Positions 26,801-41,800 of a stretch of 64,000 nt of DNA are shown here, piece after piece; within the stretch, counting starts at the first letter, position 1; each line of letters opens with the position of its first letter. The notes beneath the pieces are model-generated. The model saw nothing but the letters and a program-made list of their open reading frames with translations. It was not told where the DNA came from and searched no databases. A program made the translations under genes and the position numbers. Source of the DNA: Strongylocentrotus purpuratus (lineage: Eukaryota; Echinodermata; Echinoidea; Camarodonta; Strongylocentrotidae); assembly GCF_000002235.5 (NCBI RefSeq), contig NW_022145547.1, positions 601,501 through 665,500 on the forward strand, given 5' to 3'.

Positions 26801-29800
26801 TTGCAGCACCAGAACAGAAATTTGAATTGTAAATACACACTACTTAGTGACTCATCAATGTCAAAAGCCTCTTTGCTATAGACAGAATGTCTGAGAGGAT
26901 GGACTTACCAAAAAGTACTGAATAACAAGAACATGCACAAGCATTCCAATTGAGATTTTACTATATAACAGAACAGGTGAATAATAGCCCAACAGACAAG
27001 GTTCATCCAAAATCATGTGCTAAACCTTTTGATATTTGATGCTTTCATTAAGTTAGCTCTCCACATAATTCAAGGCTATCTCAATTCATCATGATCAGAG
27101 AGTGTGAAATGTCAATCCTTTGTATAAAAGGTACAACATTTTTTTCTGGGGGGGGGGGGGGGGGGGGCAGGGGGCTGCATGGGAAGGATGGGGAGGGGGC
27201 ACATGTCCCCTGTGCCCTCCAGAGGAATGTGCTTCAAACACATAATCATCTCAGGTAATGGAGCACAACATTGGAATGATTCAGCCAAAATGATCGAACT
27301 CATCCAATAATCTTTGCAATCAACATCAGTGTGTCATCCGCACATTAACAAACGTGTCAGTGTGATGGGAGGTTTACACCCAAAATGTGGTGTAATGCTC
27401 AACTAAAAAGAGAGATAGATAGAATGAATGAACAAGAGAGAGAGATAGAGAGTGAGAGAGGGGAAGAGAGTGGGGCGGGGGGGGGGGGGGGGGGGTGGTG
27501 AAGAAGAAGAAGAAGGTGATAGATGGACAGCCATGGATACATGTAGCCTAATGCTGATGTACTTTATTCCTGTTTTATATTCCACCTGTGAATAACAAGA
27601 TTAAATAGTTATCAAAATAAAGACAGGATCAAAATCATCAGAAGACTGATCAAGAAGTACAATGACTAATTGATATACATACTATGGAGCTCTTAATCTG
27701 AAGCAAGTATGATTTTTGTTCTTCTGAATGTCCATAGGCATTAACCTCTCCTTCTAACCTCCACTCCTATAAAGCTTCTTAATATCATTCAACTAATTTT
27801 TTCCTGCAATTTCTAAGCCTACCGCCCCCTCTTTCTTTGTCTTTCTGTTTGTTTATATAAATCTCTTTCTTTCTTTCATTCCCTCTATCTATCCCTTTGT
27901 CATCACCCACATGTCTTTGAAGAGGATGACTCATGGAAGCTGAATGTGCTCAAAACACTAATACCTCAAGAGAGAATCTAGAGACCACAAACAGGGTTAC
28001 ATCAGGACCAAAAGGGAGATCACTTGTTGAAATTTACACTTTGGAGAATGTCCCTCTCATTTCCTCTTACTCACTGCTTTAAGGTTAAAGGAACAAGGCT
28101 GTCTCAAGACAAACTCAAGACAAAGCGGCCTTGTCATTAAAGTTCTCTTCTTCTTGGTAAATGAACCATCTGGGGTCCATTCCTTACTCATAAGATCGCT
28201 TTAGCTCAAGAAAGGACAGATGCATAAACTTCTGCTACTGTGAAATTGATGTTGGATTAAGAATTATTCTTTAGTAGATATGGATAACACAAAGGGAGAT
28301 GAATCATTGGTGCCACTGTTTGCTTGGCCTTATGTAATGAACAGGCACTACTTACAAACAGTAACTTATATGTTCATCCATTGTCTAGTTACAGTCCGAA
28401 ACATAAAGCCCTTTGAGAATAGTTTGTATCACTGCTTTGCCTCATGTAATAAACAAGCACTAACTACAAAAATAGCTTGTATGTAAACATCCATTTTCTA
28501 GTTACACCCCAAAATTTAGAACTTTATTGAGATCCTTGTTGTTGTTATTTTTTGTTAAGCATTTGAAGTCATTTTCATTAATATTTGAATTATCTGTGCA
28601 AAAAAACTAAACATTTGCCACAGTATCAGTACTAGCAGCTTTAACAGTACAATCTCTTATTCCCATTCTCTAAAACATAACAGGAAATTTATCTCATTAT
28701 GATGATTGGCAGTATGTAATAAGCCGTAAAGCCTCCCAAAATATGAGCAATTTCAAACACGTTTGTTCCCTCCATTACTAGTATACCTGCATCCTAATCT
28801 AATGGGTCCCAATGGTAAATTATAATGTCCATGGGGAATTGGTGTATTATAGTGATTATGTACTTTGTGAATTATCATGTTCCTATAGAGGTATCAAAGG
28901 TTTGTTCTACGTTGGAATAAAGATGTCAGAAATTTGGTTGGTGCAAAAAATAGTTAAAAATTACATTTACAGCACTATTAAAAACCTAAGTGTTATGAAT
29001 GAATAATCAAATTCAAAACACTGAAATACTGCACTGTAAATGATTAAGAGCTCAAATGACCTCAAAGGATAAAAAAAAAAAAATGGTATCAATATTGAAT
29101 ATCATGGGTGCGTGGTTTCACAAGTTTATATCGTGTGAGCAAAGAAGTGAGAGAAATATAAGAGAGTAAAGAAATTGGAGTATGCACAGTAGCTGTGTGG
29201 CCTCCCGACAGAACCTCCCTGACTGACCTAGTGATATTATTGCTATGCTATTGTCAATCTAAACACACACCGAGAGTATAAATATGATATGAAAATATCT
29301 AGCCCAAGGCATTGGGACATTAAAGGTATACTTCAAATTGAATATCATTCAGTTGCACTGTATTGTGTTAAACTGTAGTTGGACGTTAATACTTGGTTTT
29401 ATTTCAGACTTATTCAGTGCACCCTCTTTTCAGGCATAATCAAAGACTTCAGACAATCATTTTTTGTATCAAATGTGACATAACATTTAGGGTAAAAACC
29501 ACTAATAATTGGCCAGATTTTGTTTGTTTATTGTTGTTGGTAGTATTGTGTTTCTTCTGAAACAAGAGATTCTTAGCACTCACTTAATTACATGCACCTT
29601 GTTAAACTAATTAAGAGCAATCTCTAACACCTTTTATTTAAAAGAAGCCTTTTGATTCAATTTTGATCCTCTTTATTCATTTTTGCTGGACTACCTATTT
29701 TTCCTTTTTTATGTTTACAAATTATTTGACGATGAATCATCACAAAATTTACAACAAAAGAATGGGTTGGCTGCTAAGGCAAATATAATTATTACACCAA

Positions 29801-32800
29801 ACAGGCGTGCTGACAAAATAAACAGAGCTTGATAGCATGACTCCCCTGAAAATACATAGTAACAATAAGTAATGAAAAACAGACAAAGACACCTAAACAA
29901 AATTGGCAACTTACTAATGATTCTGTGCCACTGGGTCACATGACATAGCTTTCAGTGACAGAGGTCTCGCTCTCTCTCTCTCCAAGCCTCTTTAGTCACC
30001 AATATAATTATTTATTCATCTACCTCCTACCTGAATTAACAAAAGTTCTATTTCCCCATTATCCACATGAAGCATACTAAAACCAACGTCTATTTTCTAA
30101 AGGCTTGTTAGGCAAAATCGCAGTGGTGTTTTAAAGTGATGATGCAAATTGTAATACCCTTCACGTTTCTGTATCTTATAATGTAGAGCTCAGTGAGTAT
30201 GCGCGAGTACCTTTTTGCGCGCAGTTGCCATTAATTTACATGTTCAAAATGCGTGGCAGCTTTTGGCGGTATACCATGCCATATCTGAACAAGCCTTATA
30301 TGATGCATATCTTGTAGTAAGTAATTTTCCACATAGCAGTGACAGTGCTACAAGAGCATGTTTGATTATCTTAAAATTTATGCCCGATGATGGCAATCAG
30401 CCATCCAAATCCTGGCCATTACTAATCATATTTTGTTGTTGCCAATCAAAACACTAAGCTCAGAGGCCTATGGTTGCGTTTATCTAGGAAATTTTTGGCT
30501 AGAATCAGGTTTCTCAAACGTCTTTCAGGCAAATTTAGAAGTAGATAAACGCAAAGCCTTTTTCAAACGTCTTTAGATATGGGCATATCAAAAGACGCAA
30601 AAAGGTGCGTTTTGTATGTGACATACAGCCAGAATCACGTTTCTGAGAGGTCGATAAACGCAAAGCTGTTTTGAACGTCACATACAAATAGGACCACACA
30701 GGTGTTGTGTACAAGCATGTGTGTGAATTTGACCTCCTAGAAACTGTCTGCTTCCCGGGTCAAAACAGCTGGGCAGACACAAGGCCTTTATTTTGAATCG
30801 TGAAGAGTAGATAAACGCGACATCCCGCAAATCACGATCGTATAGTGGGGTATGATAGTGGGGTTCGATAGTGGGGTACGATATGTACATATCTAGTGGC
30901 AAGCCTAGATAAACGCGCTCTATGTCGGACATTCTGGAGACACTCGTCTGATCAGGCGAAGGAATGGGACAGCTAGATGGAGGGAGAGGGTCAAAATTAA
31001 TGGGATGCTGCAATTATCTCGCATTTTGAAATGAAAGACAGTTAATAACGATGCAACAGTTAGACAGGAAAAACAGTTGTGAAAACAAATGTCAAGTGAA
31101 TTGTTTTCTTCTTCAAATAAAAATTCAGAGATATATGTAATTACTTGAGTATAATTTTGCGTACACACTGGCTAAATATGCATAGAATATGAGGTATTAA
31201 TTCTGGTGTACAGAAGCTGGTGTAGTTCGTAGAGAATATGATGTTCTTGGGTGCTGAAAGAGTGAGGAGTTATGATGAGGAAGAGTGGTTGACATGGCTT
31301 TTAAAGTTTGAACAAGTATCTGGTATTGAATTCTGTCAGTAACTGGAGGCCAGTGTATAATTTAATAATGGGATAGCATGGGACCGTTTCAGTTTTTCCA
31401 GATTTAATAAGTAGAATACACTTTTCTGGAGAAGTTGAAGTCTGCCCAAATCCTGCTTGCTGATACCCCCAAGCAAGCATCCACCAGAGTCAACATCCAC
31501 AATAGTCCAGCCTGACTATAGCCAAGCTTAAAAATAATTATAATTGTGTCATGTATTTCAATCTAAGTAGTCTCTGATACGATTAACATTATAAATGAGT
31601 ATGTGATATATAGCATTGTGGTCATATGAAGACTAACTTAACTTTAATCTGCACTTATGATTTGGCTGCACCATGCAGTTCTAGCTGAAGTGTGAAAGAG
31701 GTAACTGGGAGTCCTCCAGGGAAGCAAGCATGCTTTCCAGACAGTCTAATATAATATCTAGTATTGTGAGTATAAGAAGACTAACTTTAATCTACATATA
31801 TGATTCGGCTGTGCACCAGTTCAAGCTGAAGTGTGAAAGAGGTAACCAGGAGTCCTCCAGGCAAGCAAGCATGCTTTCCAGACCCTGTAAGAAGTAAACA
31901 ACCTTCTCCCTAACCCCTAGGGGCCCCACCAAGTCTAATTAGCAGAAATGGCTGCGAGTTGGCTTTCCTATCAATTGGTTTATCTCAACCAAGTTTCCAT
32001 TACATTGCACAACCCTCTCTGATACATGCACATTATTTCTGATAGACAGAGATAATAATTGAAGTCATCCTTTGGTTACTGATCAGTATCAGGTTGTGGT
32101 AGGTGATAGCCGGCTAATTAAGGAGAAAGTGAATTGGTCTGCGGAAAACAGTTTCACATCTAAAGAAGATCCACCAGCCATCTTGACCAACTCTAGTATC
32201 ATCTGGAATTGATTTTTATAATCATTATAACTCCTAACAACTTTATTCATTTCATTCAATTCCATTCATTTGTATGAATTATTATAGATGCTCTTAACTT
32301 TAAGTAAAATAACAGCCAGCGAAAATAATAATAAGAAGCTACCTCAGGATTAAATGTCTCAGAGCTTCGCGCCTCTTTCTCTTTAGTTCCCTGATCAGAA
32401 ACGTGAATGACATTCACATTCTACTGAGTGCCAGGACACATTACTTAAATGGAGATCATATCATGCACTCTTGATCAGAACCACAAAAAATGTCGCTGTC
32501 ATTTGGCTGATGAAAGTGCTACTTACATCATCTTCATAAGTTCATATATCTTCTGCTGAAAGCCAAAAAGACATTAACTCCTATTCTTTAATCCATTGTT
32601 AGTTTTTGTTACTATCCTTCTAGCTCACATATCTGAGGTGCTTCACAATATTTCTACTTTGACGTCATATAACGTATGACAAAAATGGGTATAACAAAGA
32701 TTAGGAAAACAAGCAAATGAAAGATGGAGGGGGGGGGGCAGTGAGAATTTCAATGATAAATGGCTGATACCAGTAAAGGCTTATAGATTTTCATCTAATC

Positions 32801-35800
32801 TGCTTATTTCTAAAGGAAACAGGTCGAAAGGACCACATCAAATTGATACAGGATATGTGTACAAACTGCAGTCCTATCAGATTTATTTGTACATCCCTTT
32901 GATACATGTAACTGTATCAATGCCAGATGATAATACTACTGCCAATTGAGGATGAACAGCTGTTGTTTAGTAGATCCAGGTGGATATACAACTACCGCAT
33001 TGATATCCGGCTAATTAATACCCCTTCCATCACAACAACATAAACATGATAAGGCTAAAATAATGATTTCTCTTTAGCTTTACGATTGCTATAACATGAC
33101 AATAATAAAGACAGCCTTTTCCCTTTTTTCAACTGGTCTTTTTCAAGTCTATTATTATTGTGTAATTCAACCGTATACCTCACTTAAAAAAATAGAGAAG
33201 GGCTCTGTAATTGCAAGAAAAAAAGGTTCTTCATTTAATAATTTGTAGATTGGAACTTCAAGATTTCATTGCTTCATTTGTTTAAAGCCCCAAAGGGTCT
33301 TAACTCTGAATAAAATATGAGTTAATGCCTTTTAATATAGCTCCAAATATAAAACTTGTTCTCTTCAAGATTAATCAAATTCTGAGAATGAAGCACACCC
33401 CCCAAAATCAAATGAGAGAGAGAGAGAGAGAGGGTAAACAAAAAATGTAGATAGCATGTTCAACAATAAAATAAAAAATAATAACTAAAAATAAATTTGT
33501 CAATATTTGATATGTCACCATTAATTTTTTTTTAAAACCAAGGATAGAGCTCTACCAGCACAAATTTTGCAGAATTTTCATGCGTGACAAGGTCTTGAAG
33601 CGAGCTATAAAATCATGAAATGTGAGACCAGCTGGCGGAAATCATATCCATCCGAGATGACACTTTAGTAGACATATGCAATGATATAGAGAGCTATTAT
33701 GCTACTTGAATGTCCCAAAGTCTGATAGTGCTCAGAAACTGTTTGTCATTTACTGCATGGGATCCTTCTAATAAGATAGCAGTATACAGTGCACATCTCT
33801 CTACAAATTGGGCATTTCTCATCAGAGTGCCGGCATGAAATTGGGTGACGTATTGGCCCATCCATGAAAGGGCAAGTTCAAGGCCAAAGTAGACAGTCAA
33901 TATTAAATGTCCTTTAAGAGAGAGAGAGATGAGAGGAAGGACATACATCTCATGAAGTTTACATCCAATGTTGAGCTGAAGCGGGACTACCAAATTTGGC
34001 TTTCATAAGGCTCATGCAGTGTATTCAGAAATGGTGGAGTTGGAATTATTATACAGAGAATTTAACAACCTCCAAATTTGGCTCCCAAACATGTGAAATT
34101 ATTAAATCGGAAAGGAGTCCAGATCAGGGGTTCAAAGGACTTACATAACACAGGTATCATGAAAACAATTTTGTATACACTGCTGCTATAAAGAAGGAGC
34201 TAAGATATGTAATCTTTGGAAAGTTGTTCCCAACCCTTTTAAATTGTTAATTCCTTTATTTTGTTCATTATACTTTTTAAACATTTGTCATGTATTTCAA
34301 ACCTACCCATGTGAATTGTGCATATGAATGGGAATTAAACAGAATTTGTCCTGCAATGGAAGTTTACAAGCAATTCATTTTGTGCATAAGATTGAGTTGA
34401 CCTCTACAATTCCTGACTCAACTGATCTGGAAAAAGTGACCTGCACAAGTCATATTAGTAAGATGTCCCACTAAGTGTCTTTTTGGAAACTTGCCATTGT
34501 CAATGATCTTGGTTTGTTATTCTTTGATCTTCTGTTTGCTTTCTTTTGGCCTACTTCCTTTGCCTTAATTTATGCTTCCTGTCAGGTACTTACAATAAGT
34601 TTGGTTCAAAGTAGAGAAAGCACTTGAAGAAAAAAAAACTATGATACTGTAAGCTGTCTTCTCAGCTTTGACTGACAAAGATTGTTGACTTACAATGGTT
34701 AATGGATGTAAAAAAAGCTCGACTCTATTCTTTCAACCAACTCCATAACTAAACAAACTTAAAACAAACAACCATTAAGTCTTCACATGGAAGCGTTTAT
34801 CTCTGCCGTGTGTATTATAACAATAGCTGACATGCGTTTAATTCTCATTCTAAAGTTAAATGTTGTGTGACTGGTCTGCTCTGAGCACCATTATCACAGA
34901 CCACCAACTCTACCTGAATACAGGAATAAAAATACAGATACTCTATAGCTCTTTGCTTCCCATTGGCATTCACCATAAATGCAACCCCATCAAAGTGTTT
35001 TAATATTGGAAGCTGTGTTCTTGGACTTTGCAAAGCTTTACATTTCAAATATCATCAGTGACCCTAAAAAAATGAGGCCAGTGAAAATGGACAGAATGCC
35101 AAAAGGAAAAGACACACAATCCAAATTTCTCTGTAATCATTTTCTCTGTTTCACTTTAGAAGGTAAGGTCATCCTACAACGATTTGAACCATATTTGGCA
35201 AGCCCTCCCTTTCCCCCTTTCTTTCCCTTCCCTCTCCCTTCCTCCATACGGCCCCTTCCCCTTTTTATACTATATCCTATCCTTTTATTCACATCTAAAA
35301 TAGCCATAAAGCCACCCTGATATAGGTTTCAGTTTCACTTCAATAATAATTATAAATTCAGAGCCATATTCAAAAGGCTGTATACCTCCCGTACAATTGT
35401 GTGTTTAGACTCAAATTTGGGGAAAATGCAACACAAACTACAGGTATTCCATGACGTGACAGACCACATATACATGTAGGCCTTAGTGCGCATGCTTCAA
35501 TATTTTAATGGTGAACTTGTTCTAGATATTTCCATCATCTAAATTTCAAAGAATGTCAATGATTGAATCCAATGATATCCATTTAATCTGAACTGAAACA
35601 TGCATTTTCATGCATAATCCTTAAATCTCTTCTATCTTTGTTATTTAGTACTTTTTTTGATAGGTGCAACCAATAAACTGCACGTAGATAAAAACATAAA
35701 CTTGGGTTCATGAATATTCATGAGGATATGCAGCAAGATGGAAGATGTTTTTGAAAGAGAATACGTACATGAAACGGAAGAGCATGGTCACATCCATCTT

Positions 35801-38800
35801 GGTAACGTAAGGAAACACCTTGAGGTTAAAAAACAAAGATATCTCGTCCTCTAGGTGTCGCCCTCCTGAGATATCATTAAAACATCTTCTCTCTTTTCAT
35901 CACCACAAAAAAGTCTTCAGCCTTCAGTTTTTTTCTTTTTCAGTATTTTGTTTCCCATTGAGACATTAATTGTTCCAAGAAAACCATGACGGTTGATATG
36001 ATAATGAGAGCCTCTTGACTGTTTCTTTGAATAATTAGGCCTCTGGCTTTCAGATATGGACATGTACTTCAAGTCAAGTCATAAGGTGTTGGATTGATGA
36101 TGAAAACATTTCAATACAATGAAGAGTTTCTTCCATACTTTCAGCAATGAAAACATCATTTTCTTTAGACTCGTTATACATTGCTCCTGTGGAATCAGCA
36201 GATAATTCTTTTGAAAAATTTCGCAGTGGAAATTTCATGGTGTTCTAGAGTCTGTTAATAACTGTATAAAATCATTAAAACTGGACTTGAATGTGTGTTC
36301 ACTCTATGCAGAATTTTTTTTCACATTCATGAGATTAATAAAGAGCACCTTCAAGCTCATTATTTGTAAGGAAATCTTATAAATAATGCCAGCTCTTTGG
36401 AAACACTTCCTTCAATTGTTTTCATTGTATTGACTGCACAAAGAACAGCTAATCATTTTCACTTCTTTCAAGAGATTCATTCAAATCAGCTAGCAGCTGT
36501 GTTCAAAGATGACATCGCCTCATCACCATGGATACTCAAGAATATGAACGTTCCATCTTCCGAAGTAGATTTCATCCCTTGAATACAGATGATCATCATT
36601 TTTTTTGTAATCAAGAGCTACATCATTTCATTGATATGTTATTGAAGTCAAAACTAACCAACGTCAATAGGCATTTCATCACTTTTGATCCATCAGAGAA
36701 AAAGGTAGGAAATATCCACGGTATCGCTTCCTGAATCAATTTTTAACCGTTGAAGATTCTGTGAAGGGGGTGTCCCTAGTTCATGCAAATAGAGCCCTAC
36801 ACAATGAAATCATCAAGCATGTAGGTCAAGTTGGTCAACCGACACAAATAATAAATTGCTCCTTTTCTGGTCTTAGGATGAACTTGCACGTTTCTGAGAG
36901 ATTTTGATATAGATTTTAGTTCCATGTAAGAGAACCCGCAGCAATGTGAGATTTTCAGAAGTCACAGAATGGTCTCCAACATGACCAAGACAGGCAAATT
37001 ATTCCAAGCCTTTTTGTGCACTAATGGATGAAAACAACTCTGCTTATACAATTTCTTAGCATCGCAAAAGCGCACAATGAAGTACATTCAATGCCTGACA
37101 TGTAAAGAGACAATGCATCGAAGGCAACAAAAACATAGAGTTACTTCCATTTCTCACAATAAATGCAGCTCGTTTCTCGTCTTCACACATATCTTTTCTC
37201 TTTCTCTCTTGACCTCTTTTCTTTCATTTTTACATATCTCTCGCCTTTTTTCTCCCACTTTTGTCATTCATGGGAAGAAAAAAATCTATAGCGTAGCTGT
37301 CCCTGGTCATTTCTGTTGATTTTTCTTCTCAGCTTTTCACGATAAGTATGACATTTACAGCTTTTTGTGACGTCAGCAGCGAGAGAGAAAAAGGAGAGTT
37401 TCCAAATTTCAAGGGACTCATTCGACTTGATTCTGAAGAGTCTTGTAAATGAGCATGGGTTTGGTCTTAACTGTAATCATGCCGCCAGATTTCTAGATAT
37501 GCTGAGGCAGAAAGGAAGTCCACTAATGAATCAACAAACAAGAGTTTTCTATATTTCTTGTTTTTTTTAAATTCCCAATGAAACGTAAGGCAGATTTATG
37601 AATTTGCGTCAGAATTCAAACTCAACTTTTAAGAGTAAAGTGGGAATAGGTTTAATTTTTTTGCTCTGACTTTCGAGGAATAGCTTTGTGTCCTTTGGGC
37701 AGAATCCCACTCTCTCTTTTCTCTTCCACACGCTATCCATTCTCTCCCCTGTTCTTGCTCGCTCTCCCTCTCTCTCACGCTCTCTCTCTCTTTCTCTCTC
37801 ACTCTTTTTCTCTCTATCCACCCCTCTCCCACTCTCTCTCTCTCTTTCTCACTCTAATGCCAACACATATTGTCAACAGAAGATGCAGAAATTTACCATT
37901 ATTCTTATAAAAATCAGTTTAAATGCAAACTATTTTCCTCAATAAATTACATTTATTTTCCCCCAGCTAATAGAAATAATAAAAGAAAAACCTGAAAAAA
38001 GTCAAACAGAACTTACCTCCCTCTCCGTACTAGTGACAACTCCTTCTGAAAATCAAACAAAAGCGGAAAAAGTGATTACTTGATTTGCAACTAAAATATC
38101 TTGTCATGTAGCCACTGTAGTCATCCACACACATGGATTATACATGTAGATCAATATGATTTAAAGAAATCAATCAACTCTTTTAGCATTTTAACTTAAA
38201 TTCAAAGTTAGGATGTTAGTCAATATTTCTACAGCCTTGAATTCTGGTAAAATTTAGAATTCTCCATGAAAACGAAATGGAGATCACAAAGTTTTGTTTT
38301 AAAAAAATTATTTATTTGGGATATGTTTGACTTCTTAGTGGATTACAAATCACATTAAGAAGATGTATTTATTTTTCATTTCTCCTTCTATTTACCAATA
38401 CTGCACTCCATATTTTCCTTTATTTGTTTGAAACATACCACTCCTAATGGTTCGATTCATTTTCTTATGTCATAGCTCAAAATAAATGTAAAGAATAACA
38501 CTAAATGGTCTTTCACACGCATTGCACATTAGCCTGTAATATTCCCACAGGAAACCAAGGTTGAAAGTAAGGTGAATGGAATCGGAGGAAAAAATATGGA
38601 GATAACTTTCCACACTGAAGGAAACTATATAATGTCATTATCATTTACTGAGAGACAGAAGGGAGTTCCGTCTATGGAGAGTACTACAGTGAACACCCTT
38701 CTGGCTCTCAACAGATAAGACCATTATCAGATGGAGGGAAAAACCATATCCTGAGGATTTCCCATTTGTGATAGGGATAGGAAGTGTTGCAATGACCAGT

Positions 38801-41800
38801 AATAACAATCAGAACTACTTCTATCGTGATGGAATTTCATTGATGTTTTGTCATGTTCATTTTTTCCCAATAGATTTCACAATACAATGTTTCATTTTCA
38901 TAAATGAGCTAATATGAGATTGATGAAGAAAAAATATCATTACTGGGACATGATGTACAGCCACAGACACACTGAAGTCAATGTACAATACATGTTGATG
39001 CTTGAATTGCAAAATTGCGAAAAGGAAAAACAAATATTGATAACAGGACAGCCAGACGGACAAATAATTACATACAGATAGAAGGACAGATAAATGAAAA
39101 TCAACATTAGGTAAGGTTAAAGGATGGATAGATGGAGACATGAAACATTAAACAGCTATTAAACAGATCCCTTCAAGATAATCCACAGATAGGATGGTCA
39201 CAGAAGGACAGACAGAAGGTAAAGATAATTTATGGACTTATAAGAATACTATGTGAGAGTCAATAGTAAACACTTTTTTTTATAGCTCTCAACAGAAAAA
39301 ATACATGTTAATCATCTGTTCTGAGCAAGAAGGGCATTGATTCAAATGCTGTATCACATAGCACCTTGTGGCTCTGCACAGATGAAATGTAGTTAATCAT
39401 ATGGAAAAAGAATTTGTCACAAATTCTGTAGGATGATATGAACATGTATGGTAAATATCTGTACCTGAGCATTTGTATTTAACAGTTTGCATGACCTCAA
39501 GGTTGTGTTATAGGACCATTACTTTTCAGGAAAGGTTGGCAATCATAGACTGTTTACATTACAATGACATTGATAGGAGTGTGTGTCCATGTTGATCATG
39601 TTCCTTCCTGTATGGTCTACATGGTCATGTCTGATTGGTAATTTATAATCCTCACATTAATGTCATTGAGATGAGATAAGCATAACATAGAAGATGCAGG
39701 GAAGGACATAGCCAGTCTTTTAAAAACAGACCTCAAATACTGACGGTACACCTAAAAACCCGACACAACTATTTGAAACAGAAGACATCCTAAACTTGAG
39801 ACATACTCAGCTGCAATAAACATAGAATCTAAATAGGTTATGGTGAAATAAAACATTCAGGGGAAAAAGATTATGTTCTCGTGGTTAGAGCTCCTTGTCC
39901 CATCGTATCACCAACATTTAACATCTATGCAGACATTTCTCATGTACAATTATAGGATAAATCTCATGAAATGTTACTGTAATTTGAGTTAGGGTAAGGT
40001 ATCAGCCGCTGTCAGTGAAAAAATACACGGGGCTCGGGGCGAATAGCCCCCAAAATGCCCAAAAGAGCCTCCGAAAATCAGAAAAGAGCCCCCATAAATT
40101 TGCATAGAGTTCAATGCAAAACAAATTTTAGAGTGTTATTTTTATGCAAGGGAGCTTGAAAAGTAGCCCCCCCCCCCCAAAAAAAAATAGATATTAATAT
40201 TTTCCCTGGCCACTGTACATGTATATCAGTTTACACGTACCATAAAAAGTACTCAATCAGTGTCCTATTCATATGCTTGTTTGTTATGTTGTTTGTTTGA
40301 TTGCATCTCTCTTGTTGTTATACATGTAAGTGGAAGTTTAACTAGTCAAATAATTCTTTTTTCTAATCTTACAAAATTCAAAACTCAGACGACAAAAGAA
40401 ATTTGTTATTAAAGATGTGGTTGTTATTTGTCAAAGAAATTATCAGCTGATGCCATTTATCATGATGAAGATGATGAAGATGACAATAATGAAGATGATG
40501 GGTGTTACTCAAAACATGTTCCTACAGCACATGTATACATCTACAATGAATACATACTAACCCCAAAAGGAAGATGTGAAGGGGGAAAAGAAGATCTTTT
40601 CTTTACCTTGCAAGCAAAAATAAACTATATATTATATATATAAATCTCTAAGTCACCATGTAAATAGTGAAGAGAGTTAATTTAAGCAGATTTAATTTCA
40701 ATAACAGGGATGAAATTCTGTAGGAATTCCTGCAAATTGGTGCAATTGAAAGTACATTTGTCTTTTTTTATTCATTTTTGAAGACAACATAAATTGTCAT
40801 GGTCCCATGAAAATGAATTATTGTTGCAACATCTGCTTGATCCTTGCAATTATTCTTCCTTCAATACCATTATGCTTTTTCTGACAACATCAAGCATCTG
40901 AAAACCACAGAATAAATCAGCATAACCACACTACAGTTTCTCAAAATTGGATGATATTTGGCTTTGTTAAAAGGGTAGAAAAATCACTTTTACATGCTTT
41001 TACAACTTAAGCATTAAAGAATACTTATTCATGTACATGTAGGTTTGCTAATACACACACGAAAAGTAGTTAATTTGATTTAAGTAAGAAACGTAGATGT
41101 TGCATGCCAGAGATTACATTGTGGCACAAAATATGTAGGGATGGTTTACAACCTACTGGTCCTATGCCCTATTGGTCTTACTTGCTAACACAATTCTTTC
41201 TGTAGTTTACACCATTTGGCCTTGTTCACATGCGGCACAGTATACTGCGGTGGGTTACCATAGTATATGTGAACAAGCCTTTAGGAGTATAAGAAGTTAG
41301 GCTTACAGTGTATGGTAGTGCTAATTCAAACATTAAACCTAACCCTAACTACAACTACAACCTTAGAAATAATCCCAACCATACGTGTATACTTATGTGC
41401 AAATGTGGAATCAAAGTTGCTTAGGACCAGTAGAGCGTCTCCTGCAAATGGGACATTCAAATGTGAAGAGATCAATTTTCTTGCTACTCACCAAACTAGC
41501 TGATAGTGAAGGTGCAGACTGGCCTAGCAGAGGCCTCATCCTGGTAAGATTGCTACCAGAATCCCCTCCTAAGGTCAAGGCATTGGTTGTACTTGACTGA
41601 TAGCCGGTGGAACTCCCTACGCTCAAGTGGAACGGTCCCATCATTGCTGCTCCCAGACTACCGCGCCTGACATAGCGACTCTCATCGATGGAGAGGGGGC
41701 GGGCTAGTTTGAAACCGCGGGGTAAGGATGTGGCGAATCCAGCGCTCTTTGGTTTGGGGCTATGCAGTGAGTCGAGGGTCAGTCTGCCGCAGTCTTCACC

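Larger units (their letters stand above)
18259..38016. other. MAST intron 3 (about 19.8 kb)
   Basis: No coding exon was recognised. Contents in order: purine minisatellite (20895-21120), MITE (22028-22349), trinucleotide tract (22766-23065), MITE copies (23728-23873, 25801-25949), poly-G runs (27147, 27476), TIR element (30475-30917), LINE relic (31201-31525), duplicated 120-bp block (31618-31890), two hairpin-family copies (32547, 33275), a GA run (33414-33433) and CT repeats (37735-37855). The stretches 18300-20890, 26000-27140, 27600-30470 and 33450-37730 show nothing beyond AT-rich sequence. Confidence 0.65.
38046..41491. other. MAST intron 2
   Basis: Holds hairpin-family copies at 38646 and 39313, a GAT-like stretch (40462-40500), a segment rich in short GAGCCCCC/AGCCCCC words (40020-40180) and a small stem-loop (41218-41279). 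No exon was seen. Confidence 0.65.

Noticed and set aside
36397..36734. Two overlapping plus-strand frames ([11 protein letters not shown]..., [11 protein letters not shown]...)
   Set aside because: No splice signals in suitable places, no recognised family, and the length is expected by chance in AT-rich DNA.
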